Assembly (NCBI GenBank): GCA_910589095.1
Contig: CAJUSN010000048.1
Span: 1,466-15,314, forward strand
Direction of reading: 5' to 3'
DNA from: an uncultured Muribaculaceae bacterium
GTDB lineage: Bacteria > Bacteroidota > Bacteroidia > Bacteroidales > Muribaculaceae
DNA length: 13,849 nucleotides
Below the pieces are notes generated by a model. It did not search any database. It worked only from the letters and a program-made list of their open reading frames with translations, and had not been told where the DNA came from. Numbering within the stretch: position 1 is the stretch's first letter; each line of letters opens with the position of its first letter. A program made the translations under genes and the position numbers. Positions 1-6,567 of this stretch are shown one piece after another.

Positions 1-2110
1 TCATGTGGCAATAAGCATTGTAAAGCCCGAAATTCCACACAATCATCCGTCCTCCTTTCAGTGGCTTGAACAGGCTTGCGCCCAAGTCAAGGCGATGATA
101 GGCCGGCAAGCGGATATTGTTGCGTTCAGGATAATACCCTATGCCGGTGAGCTGGTCATCGCCACCCACGTAGTCCCCGATATCAACACTCGGCGCATCG
201 GGGAAAAAGCTTCCGGCCGAATCATAGTTGTACATAGCCAGTGTCAATCTATTCCCTGTCATGTACACCCATTGCGCGTTGAACTCCCAGCGGTCGGACG
301 GACGGAACGTCAAGCCGAGGTTTATCTTGTGGCGGTTGTCGAATTTCGCCGGAAAGGTGCGGCCCTGGTTCAGATCGGCAAACTTTCGGCGATTCCACAT
401 AAGGCCATAGCCTATGGAACCGGTCCATTTTCCAATGTTTCGCGCCAATGTCAAATCCAATCCGTAGGCATACCCACGTCCGGAAGTCAGTTTTTCCTGC
501 CACGACAATCCGGGATTCAAGGCCGACACTCCCTCACGATATTCAAGGAGCCCCTTCATGGTTTTCCACCAAAGCTCGGCAGCGAAGAATGAATCATAAG
601 GTAGATTCCCCGAAAGCCCAAGCGACACGTTATGTGACCGCAACGGTGCAAATGGAGCCACTGTAGGCTGCCACAAGTCAGTGGGAAGTGATATATAATT
701 GTTTGAGATCTGCTGCTCGCCCTGCGACATGGAGGCGTAGGCAGCCTTCAAGCTGAGATTGTCCGTGAGGCTCACGCGCATGGCGGCACGAGGCTCCAGA
801 TACCACCAGTAGTCACCTTTCGAACGGTAACCCGACACTCTGAGCCCTATGCTCACACTCACCCGCTCATGAAGAGTGAACTCATGATCGGTCCACACGG
901 CCATGGTGTTCTGATTCACGTAACGGTCCGGAGAGTCGTCGGTGGTAAGGGTGCCGTCGGCCATTGTCCGGTTCTTCAATCCATCGGGAACGAAGCGCCT
1001 CAGCGTCCACTCCCCTCCCGCACTCAGGCGCCACCACGAATTGGGGTTCACTACGTAATCAGCCTTTGCCCCGAAGGTGGAAATGGAGTTGAATGTTTCC
1101 GAAAGTGAATAGCCATAGGTTGACGGATCCGACATCATGGTCTGATACTCATGTTCCTGACGGTAGCGTGAACTGTAGGCCGTCCAGAACACTCCGCCGT
1201 TCAACCGTCCCGGAAGCCCGGTCCATGTAAGAGACGCTGCCGCACCGGCATTGCCCCACCGGATATGGTTGGTGTTGTCATCGAAGTATTGCTTGTCGGG
1301 ATCGGTCACCTTCTTCTTGTGAGTTTGCCGTTCACCAATATTCAATCGGTCCTCGCTGTAATAAGCGGTGAGAATTCCGGTCAGTGATGAAGAAAAGTGA
1401 TGGTCAAGGCGCAGGTTCAGGTCAGTGAAAGCATAACCGGCACGTTTGGTCTTCCCTTTGTTGTTGTTGGCATTGATTATTGCAAGAGCGGGTATTGACA
1501 CAAGCTCGAGCCATGTGCGCCGTATGCCCAGACTGAACCCGGTGCGCCCTTTCGCTATGGGCCCGCTCAAGTAAAGATTACCGCTTATAAGCCCAACCGA
1601 CACCTGACCGGTGTAGCGCTCAAGTGAGGGGGCGTTCATGGTTATGTCCGTAATGCTTGAGATGCGGCCGCCGTAGCGTGCGGGATATGACGACTTGTAG
1701 AAATCGGCCCGGTTGACTGCCGCTACGTTGAACGAAGAGAACACTCCGCCAAGATGACTCACCTGATGAAGCGGCAATCCCTGAAACAGGAAGAGGTTCT
1801 GGTCATTCTCGCCACCATGCACATACAGGCCTGAGAACCCCTCCACTCCGTGAGTCACCCCCGGCTGTGCCTGCAACGCCTTGACCAAATCAGGCTCACC
1901 GAGCATCACGGGCAGCCGGCTCACGCGGTCGCCCGTAAGAGTCACGCGCCCCATTTCCGGAGCGATGAGATTGCGCACACGTTCACCGTTCACCACCACC
2001 TCATCGAGCGTTCCGCTCAATGAGTCAGCTCTCTCCTGAGCCCGGGCCCCTGCCCAACATGTGAGCAATAAAACGCCCGGCACTACCGACCGGCACCTCC
2101 ACGCACCCAT
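1..2110 (-). CDS. TonB-dependent outer-membrane receptor, C-terminus cut by window edge
   Basis: Imports an unidentified substrate across the outer membrane using TonB energy. The frame is open from the ATG at 2110 to base 2, 703 codons. Residues 1-29 form a signal peptide ending ARAQ. A TonB-box-like DEVVVNGE follows, then a plug domain (VKALQAQPGV, GLYVHGGENDQNLFLFQG, YPARYGGRISS), then a long run of alternating aromatic beta strands. The last visible part, RLPAYHRLDLG and WNFGLYNAY, is the family's C-terminal signature, so only a few dozen residues are probably missing. The start is supported by a purine-rich GAGGAG/GAGGAGAG stretch directly upstream. There is no carboxypeptidase-regulatory-like domain between signal peptide and plug, which many Bacteroidota homologues have. 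It lies 24 bases after a small lipoprotein gene, probably in one mRNA. Family confident, substrate unknown. Confidence 0.93.
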   Translation of the reverse strand, partial: MGAWRCRSVVPGVLLLTCWAGARAQERADSLSGTLDEVVVNGERVRNLIAPEMGRVTLTGDRVSRLPVMLGEPDLVKALQAQPGVTHGVEGFSGLYVHGGENDQNLFLFQGLPLHQVSHLGGVFSSFNVAAVNRADFYKSSYPARYGGRISSITDITMNAPSLERYTGQVSVGLISGNLYLSGPIAKGRTGFSLGIRRTWLELVSIPALAIINANNNKGKTKRAGYAFTDLNLRLDHHFSSSLTGILTAYYSEDRLNIGERQTHKKKVTDPDKQYFDDNTNHIRWGNAGAAASLTWTGLPGRLNGGVFWTAYSSRYRQEHEYQTMMSDPSTYGYSLSETFNSISTFGAKADYVVNPNSWWRLSAGGEWTLRRFVPDGLKNRTMADGTLTTDDSPDRYVNQNTMAVWTDHEFTLHERVSVSIGLRVSGYRSKGDYWWYLEPRAAMRVSLTDNLSLKAAYASMSQGEQQISNNYISLPTDLWQPTVAPFAPLRSHNVSLGLSGNLPYDSFFAAELWWKTMKGLLEYREGVSALNPGLSWQEKLTSGRGYAYGLDLTLARNIGKWTGSIGYGLMWNRRKFADLNQGRTFPAKFDNRHKINLGLTFRPSDRWEFNAQWVYMTGNRLTLAMYNYDSAGSFFPDAPSVDIGDYVGGDDQLTGIGYYPERNNIRLPAYHRLDLGASLFKPLKGGRMIVWNFGLYNAYCHM

Positions 2111-2134
2111 CTCTCCTCACTCCTCAGTTGGTTA

Positions 2135-2572
2135 TCAGTTCTTAAGCGTCAGCGTCATCACATATCCGCTGCCATAAGGCGCGCCGGCAATGGCGCCGGT
2201 GCCATAATTGGTGGATCCCTCCGAAAGCTCAAAGTTGCATATTTCGCCATCGGTAGATGATGTGATCAACGGTACATTATTGAACGTCTTGGTTCCGCCG
2301 GTAAAAATACCTTTCACCGTGATGGTGGCCTTTTTCATGTCTGAACTGCGGAAAGTGACGGCAGCCGAAGATGATGCCAAGGGCTCACCGTCAAGAGTGG
2401 CCACCAGTGCATGCTCGGCCGATCCGGGGGTGTAGACCCCGTCGTAATAGGACTGGATGAAATCTTCGCGGTTGGGTTCATCGTCATCGCCGCAAGCAGT
2501 GAAGGCAGCTGCCGAAAGGATTGACACAATAATCAACAAAAATTTTTTAAAGTTCAGATCAATTGTCTGCAT
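2135..2572 (-). CDS. Small lipoprotein upstream of TonB-dependent receptor
   Basis: Predicted 145-residue lipoprotein. The signal segment KKFLLIIVSILSAAAFTAC ends in a lipobox with Cys26 as acylation site, followed by GDDDEP, an acidic run typical of Bacteroidota surface-exported lipoproteins. The mature part is rich in Thr, Ser and Gly with alternating hydrophobics (HALVATLDGEP, KATITVKGIFTGG, GYVMTLTLKN), suggesting a small beta sandwich or calycin-like barrel. I do not recognise a named family with confidence. It precedes the receptor gene by 24 bases and has a promoter-like element about 60 bases upstream, so it is probably the first gene of a two-gene transport unit (or longer, beyond the window). 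A ligand-capture or accessory role for the receptor is an inference from position only. Confidence 0.85.
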   Translation of the reverse strand: MQTIDLNFKKFLLIIVSILSAAAFTACGDDDEPNREDFIQSYYDGVYTPGSAEHALVATLDGEPLASSSAAVTFRSSDMKKATITVKGIFTGGTKTFNNVPLITSSTDGEICNFELSEGSTNYGTGAIAGAPYGSGYVMTLTLKN

Positions 2573-2633
2573 AGCAATAAATATTTAAACAGTTATTAGG
2601 TTTCAGTGGTGCAAGAGAGATAAAGTGGTGCTG

Positions 2634-2641
2634 CAAAATTA
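2634..2641 (-). promoter_or_regulatory. Bacteroidota -7 promoter element (TAATTTTG)
   Basis: On the minus strand the sequence reads TAATTTTGCAG, matching the Bacteroidota -7 consensus TAnnTTTG. Transcription would start near 2627 and give a leader of about 55 bases before the lipoprotein gene at 2572. No TTTG -33 box is seen at the usual spacing of about 19-21 bases. A second match, TAACTTTG, lies upstream at 2685-2692 but is followed by CG and not CA. Confidence 0.5.
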
Positions 2642-2772
2642 GACAGACATTGCAAACTAAAAGCATTTCAAATGTTAACAACCGCAAAGTTATCCTTACC
2701 GTCAGCGAAACTTTCCCAACGTATGTTACAGTCTGCTAATAATGCAGCACAACCATTAAATATCATTAAAAA

Positions 2773-2892
2773 TCAAGATTCTTCCTCGGGTACAGGGAGA
2801 ACGGCTTCTGGTTCCATTTCATTTGAGCCACAGGACACGGCAGCTACTGCAAGTGCCATCATTGACACAAGTTTAGTTAGATTGGTTTTCAT
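2773..2892 (-). CDS. Very small acidic lipoprotein (39 aa)
   Basis: A 39-codon frame starts with ATG at 2892 and ends with TGA at 2773-2775. Residues 1-20 are a clear lipoprotein signal: MKTNLTKL, a hydrophobic core MMALAVAAVS, then Cys21. The mature peptide would be only 19 residues, CGSNEMEPEAVLPVPEEES, with six Glu and no Lys or Arg. The start lies 35 bases after the 133-residue secreted-protein gene, with an AT-rich leader and no separate promoter motif, so the two are probably cotranscribed. The tidy signal peptide with correctly placed Cys makes chance unlikely. It is too short to assign to a family. It could be a surface-anchored peptide, a signal, or a decayed remnant of a longer lipoprotein. 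Confidence 0.7.
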   Translation of the reverse strand: MKTNLTKLVSMMALAVAAVSCGSNEMEPEAVLPVPEEES

Positions 2893-2927
2893 AAAAATAA
2901 TTAATTTGTTTTTAGTAGAATGCTTTG

Positions 2928-3329
2928 TTATAAGTAATCTTCTTCACTTCCGATGTAGCCCTCATATTCATTTCCTTTTGAGGTTACAATCTCAATCTTA
3001 GCTGTGTTAAGTGGTCCAACATAAACGGAAGCTTCGTCTGAAGAGTCAAAACTATAGCTTCTCACCGACCCTGAAGATAGATTGGTTACAACAAGTGTAC
3101 ATTCGCCTTCAGAATAAGTAAATACGAAATCTAAAACTTCTCCATCATAGACGCAAAAAATATTTTGACGCGATGGAGCCTTAGGCCGACCACTTAAAGA
3201 CTGTTTTGCTCGGCTGATTCGCACATCACGTGCAGAGGGTCGTGGAGACCCATTTTCTTTTGCGGCCAACCCATCTGCTGAGCCGGAAAGAACGATAATG
3301 AAAATAAGTGTAATAATTTTTTTGAACAT
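2928..3329 (-). CDS. Small secreted beta-rich protein, possibly DUF3244-like
   Basis: Predicted 133-residue exported protein. Residues 1-23 form a type I signal peptide (MFKKIITLIFIIVLSG, cleavage near GLAA). Residues 24-54 are strongly basic: nine Lys/Arg against two acidic residues, with many Ser/Pro, likely unstructured. Residues 57-125 alternate hydrophobic and polar residues like a small beta sandwich (FVFTYSEGECTLVVTN, KIEIVTSKGNEYEGYIG); this resembles the DUF3244 family by eye, not confirmed. Two cysteines (59 and 77) could form a disulfide. The tail is acidic (EEDYL). It has the best promoter in the window (3355-3387) and precedes the 39-residue lipoprotein. Base composition is AT-rich compared with flanking receptor and asd genes. 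Function unknown; position next to a membrane regulator suggests, but does not show, a signalling or sensing link. Confidence 0.85.
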   Translation of the reverse strand: MFKKIITLIFIIVLSGSADGLAAKENGSPRPSARDVRISRAKQSLSGRPKAPSRQNIFCVYDGEVLDFVFTYSEGECTLVVTNLSSGSVRSYSFDSSDEASVYVGPLNTAKIEIVTSKGNEYEGYIGSEEDYL

Positions 3330-3354
3330 GATTAAACGTATAAAATTGACATTG

Positions 3355-3387
3355 CAAAATTACACCTAAATCTATGCTCTCATCAAA
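3355..3387 (-). promoter_or_regulatory. Bacteroidota promoter, -33 TTTG and -7 TAATTTTG
   Basis: On the minus strand TTTG (3387-3384) is followed after 21 bases by TAATTTTG (3362-3355), then CA. This fits the Bacteroidota housekeeping promoter, with a predicted start near 3348 and a leader of about 19 bases before the gene at 3329. It is the only promoter in the window with both boxes at consensus sequence and near-consensus spacing. Confidence 0.7.
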
Positions 3388-3535
3388 CTTTGAAGCGTAA
3401 TAAAATTCCCTTATAGTTACAGCTATCCCCTGATCTTCAGGAATTTACAAATTGCAACATGATGCATTTTTCCCTACATCACAAAACGCTATCTTACAAC
3501 AACTTACGCCCTACACATTCGCAAATTATAACATA

Positions 3536-5320
3536 TCAAGGCTTTAGCAGTCCACGTATCAACATGTTATCCTGATCAATCCCCATTTCCTTCAATTTAG
3601 CAAGCACACGCAGGCGTTTGTTAAAGATCGTCTTCACCGGGATATCAAGCACCACCGCGACCGTTTTTGGTAGCATTCCGGCGTACAACAGCGTGAAGAC
3701 ACCGAGATCTTCAGCTTTGGCTTTTGGGAAAAGCTCCTCAAAAGCATACAGCACATTATCTTTATATTTATTTACAGAAGCTGCCAGCTTATTCAACTCT
3801 TTTGGTGTAGCTATCCTCTTTATTTCTGTTTCAATATTTTTCAACAATAATGTTTGCATTTTTTTTGAACCTGCACATAACAGATAGTCCCTACACAGGC
3901 CATTCAATATTTCCCATTGCCCACTAAAAAGTTTGTTTATGCTTTCGTTCATGTCTTTTTCTTGACACAACTGCTCTTCAATCTCCTTTTCAAGACGCCT
4001 ATTCTCATTTGTAGTTTGGGATGACAATTGTTGAAGAGAATCGTTCTTATCCAACAACACTTCATTTTCTCCCCTCAGTGTATCAGTCAATCTAAGCAAA
4101 TCTGTAACTTGTTGGTCAAATTGTTCTGACCTTAACTTCATCCTTAGGCGCATTATATACACAGCTACTGAAAGAATCACCACTAATAATATACTTATGG
4201 ACACGCTCCACCACAATTTCTTTCTATGCAACTTTTTTTCGCGCACAATTTCTCTATCAAGGTACGTCTTTTGTTCATTTTGCACAGTGTGTTGAATAGC
4301 ATCTTTAAAAATCTCACCTTCGATTTCTCGTAAAGAATCAGTTAACTCATATGCTTGCTTCCAATTTCCGACTGCCTCCGCGGACGCTATTAATGTTAAC
4401 AATGTTATGGAATTAGCTTGCTGATCATCTGACCCTGTGCCAACTTCACCCCGTTGTATAGAATCAGTGCACTGTATTGGCCTGCCGTCACCCTGCACCA
4501 GCGACATCATTATTTCCAATGATGGTTCCCGAACTATGTACTGATCATATCCTTCAAGATTCTGCAACGCTTCCTTAGCTCTGGCATAGGATTTCTTCAT
4601 GGACTTAGCCTCCCAAAAACGTGATTGGAACAATGTGCGGTAGGCATAAGCGACCAACGCGCTATCTTCCATTGCCCTTTCATGTTTACTTATTATAGAA
4701 TCCAATAGAGAATCGGCTTTTTCATATTCTTGAATTGTCACAAAATCCGCAGCAACATCAACAAGACAATAATTCCCATTCTTAACTAATCCCGCCTTCA
4801 TATAATCTCCAGAAGCGATGGTCGCCATCTCTATCGCTTCATCATAGGTATAAGAAGAAGAATAAATAAATGACAACAATTCGGCCGTTTTTGCTGTCCA
4901 TAATGGATCTCCATGGACAACTGCCAGATCATAAGCTTTCAGTGCAGGTATCACAGCACGCGAATTGTCATTCAAGCTCCACCTTACCCAACCCAAATAA
5001 AAGAGGGCGCGGAGGTTGTTGAAGTCGCGGTGGTTCTTATAGTAGGCTTCAGCAGTGGAGATCAGGGAATCGGACGGAATGGGGACATCACACTTCACCA
5101 TGGCCTGCGTGAGCAGGAGGGCATGGCGAGCACGAAGGGCCTCCGTGGTGAGTGACGCGCCGGGAATGGAATCAAGTATCATCAACGCCGAATCAGGCCT
5201 GGTCTCCATCAAGTCATCAGCTTGGTCAAGCTTGCGGGAAAAGGGGGAGGAACAGGCCGTGAAGAAAAGCATCACAGCTGCAGCAATGTATATGGCTACG
5301 GTACGTACAGGCATAAGCAA
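3536..5320 (-). CDS. Membrane-anchored TPR regulator with C-terminal HTH-like domain
   Basis: A 594-residue one-protein sensor of a type common in Bacteroidales. Residues 1-23 resemble a lipoprotein signal (VMLFFTAC, Cys23). Residues 28-340 carry helical TPR-like repeats, starting with the usual LDQADDLMETRPDSALMILD. A single membrane helix lies at about 369-391 (WWSVSISILLVVILSVAVYI), after a basic KKLHRKK. Residues 395-460 form a coiled coil. Residues 525-580 (ELFPKAKAEDLGVFTLLYAG, then KTVAVVLDIPVKTIFNKRLR) look like the HTH segment of these proteins, probably DNA-binding. The layout implies outside sensing and cytoplasmic transcription control. Starting at Met3 (5314) gives an equally good signal. 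The middle is AT-rich while both ends are GC-richer. Target and ligand are unknown; the adjacent small secreted proteins are candidates. Confidence 0.88.
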   Translation of the reverse strand: MLMPVRTVAIYIAAAVMLFFTACSSPFSRKLDQADDLMETRPDSALMILDSIPGASLTTEALRARHALLLTQAMVKCDVPIPSDSLISTAEAYYKNHRDFNNLRALFYLGWVRWSLNDNSRAVIPALKAYDLAVVHGDPLWTAKTAELLSFIYSSSYTYDEAIEMATIASGDYMKAGLVKNGNYCLVDVAADFVTIQEYEKADSLLDSIISKHERAMEDSALVAYAYRTLFQSRFWEAKSMKKSYARAKEALQNLEGYDQYIVREPSLEIMMSLVQGDGRPIQCTDSIQRGEVGTGSDDQQANSITLLTLIASAEAVGNWKQAYELTDSLREIEGEIFKDAIQHTVQNEQKTYLDREIVREKKLHRKKLWWSVSISILLVVILSVAVYIMRLRMKLRSEQFDQQVTDLLRLTDTLRGENEVLLDKNDSLQQLSSQTTNENRRLEKEIEEQLCQEKDMNESINKLFSGQWEILNGLCRDYLLCAGSKKMQTLLLKNIETEIKRIATPKELNKLAASVNKYKDNVLYAFEELFPKAKAEDLGVFTLLYAGMLPKTVAVVLDIPVKTIFNKRLRVLAKLKEMGIDQDNMLIRGLLKP

Positions 5321-5336
5321 AATCTTTTCGGGAGTG

Positions 5337-5344
5337 CAAAGATA
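5337..5344 (-). promoter_or_regulatory. Bacteroidota -7 promoter element (TATCTTTG)
   Basis: The minus strand reads TATCTTTGCAC, a canonical -7 box with the CA extension. It sits only 16 bases upstream of the regulator ATG at 5320, which would leave a leader of roughly ten bases, or about 16 if translation starts at the second ATG (5314). No TTTG -33 box is visible at standard spacing. Confidence 0.55.
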
Positions 5345-5380
5345 ATGCTTTTACAATCGGCGAGGAATTATTTTTAGGCT

Positions 5381-5390
5381 AAAAGCTTTT
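5381..5390. repeat. 10-base palindrome AAAAGCTTTT between divergent promoters
   Basis: A perfect ten-base palindrome midway between the divergent -7 elements at 5337-5344 and 5431-5438. It could be an operator for either gene, but a short AT-rich palindrome also arises by chance, so the call is weak. Confidence 0.2.
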
Positions 5391-5430
5391 CGGATTTGGA
5401 CTAAAGTGGCAGGAGTTGGCGATTTTTTTG

Positions 5431-5438
5431 TAAATTTG
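5431..5438 (+). promoter_or_regulatory. Bacteroidota -7 promoter element of asd (TAAATTTG)
   Basis: TAAATTTGCA matches TAnnTTTG with the CA extension, following a T-rich run. Predicted start is near 5445, giving a leader of about 50 bases to the asd ATG at 5496. No -33 TTTG at the normal distance is seen. Confidence 0.6.
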
Positions 5439-5448
5439 CAATTTGATA

Positions 5449-5463
5449 CCGAACCCGGTTCGG
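5449..5463 (+). promoter_or_regulatory. Inverted repeat at the predicted 5' end of asd mRNA
   Basis: CCGAAC-CCG-GTTCGG is a perfect six-base-arm inverted repeat with a three-base centre, starting about ten bases after the -7 element. It could be a repressor operator overlapping the transcription start or a 5' hairpin stabilising the mRNA. There is no T-run after it, so it is not a terminator. Confidence 0.35.
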
Positions 5464-5495
5464 ACACGTTTAATTAAACTTATCATTCCACAACG

Positions 5496-6506
5496 ATGAA
5501 TATAGCTATAGTTGGTGCCAGCGGCGCCGTTGGTCAGGAGTTTCTCCGTGTGCTCGACGAGCAGAATTTTCCAATTGACAACCTGAAGCTGTTCGGGTCG
5601 AAACGCAGCGCAGGCCGTTCATACAAGTTCCGCGGAAAGGATTACACGGTGATTGAACTCACCAAGGATCCGGAACTGTTCCGCGACATCGACATAGCGT
5701 TCACATCGGCCGGCGCAGGGACCTCAAAGGAGTTTGCCGACACCATCACTGCCCATGGCGCACTGATGATCGACAACTCGAGCGCCTTCCGCATGGAAGC
5801 GGATGTTCCGTTGGTGGTGCCGGAAGTGAATGGCGACGATGCCTTCAACACCCCCCGCAACATAATTGCCAACCCCAACTGCACCACCATACAGATGGTG
5901 GTGGCTTTGAAGCCCGTCAACGACCTGAGCCCGATAACCCGTGTGCACGTGGCCACCTATCAGGCTGCATCCGGCGCGGGAGCCGCTGCCATGGATGAGC
6001 TCATCAACCAATATGCCCAAATTCAACGCGGCGAAGAGCCAACAGTGGAAAAATTCGCCTATCAGTTGGCCTACAATGTGATTCCCCAGGTGGATGTGTT
6101 CATGGATAACGGCTACACCAAAGAGGAGATGAAGATGTTCAACGAGACTCGCAAAATCATGCACGCCCCCAACATGAGCGTAAGTGCCATGTGTGTGCGT
6201 GTGCCCGTGGTGCGTGCCCATAGCGAGGCAGTGTGGGTGGAGACCGAGAAGCCGCTTGAGCTTAATGAGGTGCGCGAAGCATTCCGTAAAGCCGAGGGGC
6301 TGGTTGTGGTCGATGACCCCGCTTCCAAATCCTATCCCATGCCACTTGACGCCACCGGTACCGACCCCGTGATGGTGGGACGTCTGCGCAAAGACCTTTC
6401 CAACGAACGTGGCCTCACCTTCTGGGTAGTGGCCGATCAAATCAAGAAAGGCGCAGCTCTGAACGCTGTCCAGATTGCCCAGTACATCCTCAAACATAAG
6501 AAATAA
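5496..6506 (+). CDS. asd: Aspartate-semialdehyde dehydrogenase
   Basis: Cytoplasmic enzyme that reduces aspartyl-4-phosphate to aspartate-semialdehyde with NADPH, the branch point to lysine/diaminopimelate, threonine and methionine. At 336 residues it is normal length. The NADP-binding loop GASGAVGQEF is at 7-16. The catalytic cysteine is Cys129 in ANPNCTTIQ. VATYQAASGAG (152-162) and the substrate/catalytic segment CVRVPVVRAHSEAV (233-246, catalytic His242) are intact. The C-terminal part has GTDPVMVGRLRKD and NERGLTFWVVADQIKKGAALNA. The start matches the family's MNIAIVGASGAVG opening. It is divergent from the membrane regulator and is followed 61 bases later by the antiporter gene on the same strand, possibly cotranscribed. 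No anomalies. Confidence 0.97.
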   Translation: MNIAIVGASGAVGQEFLRVLDEQNFPIDNLKLFGSKRSAGRSYKFRGKDYTVIELTKDPELFRDIDIAFTSAGAGTSKEFADTITAHGALMIDNSSAFRMEADVPLVVPEVNGDDAFNTPRNIIANPNCTTIQMVVALKPVNDLSPITRVHVATYQAASGAGAAAMDELINQYAQIQRGEEPTVEKFAYQLAYNVIPQVDVFMDNGYTKEEMKMFNETRKIMHAPNMSVSAMCVRVPVVRAHSEAVWVETEKPLELNEVREAFRKAEGLVVVDDPASKSYPMPLDATGTDPVMVGRLRKDLSNERGLTFWVVADQIKKGAALNAVQIAQYILKHKK

Positions 6507-6567
6507 CTCCTCGGCCTCCCGGCCACACATAACCGATCATCCACATCATCATGAATTGTCAAGCTGC

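Noticed and set aside
5..592. 195-codon plus-strand open frame at the left edge
   Set aside because: It is antisense to the TonB-dependent receptor, whose own frame is continuous here and shows family motifs; the plus-strand protein has no recognisable features.
2672..3001. 109-codon plus-strand open frame
   Set aside because: It is antisense to the tiny lipoprotein and the end of the secreted-protein gene, with no promoter or domain pattern; the minus-strand readings have signal peptides.
3429..3441. Small inverted repeat CCTGA-TCT-TCAGG downstream of the regulator gene
   Set aside because: The stem has five pairs, no T-run follows on either strand, and it lies about 95 bases past the stop; too weak to call a terminator.
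5724..6530. 268-codon minus-strand open frame opposite asd
   Set aside because: It is an opposite-strand reading of a clearly functional asd gene, with His/Gly-heavy composition that comes from complementing its codons.
6475..6567. 31-residue N-terminal extension of the antiporter
   Set aside because: The start would lie inside asd and add a polar His-rich segment not seen in the family; ATG 6568 leads directly into a normal N-terminus.
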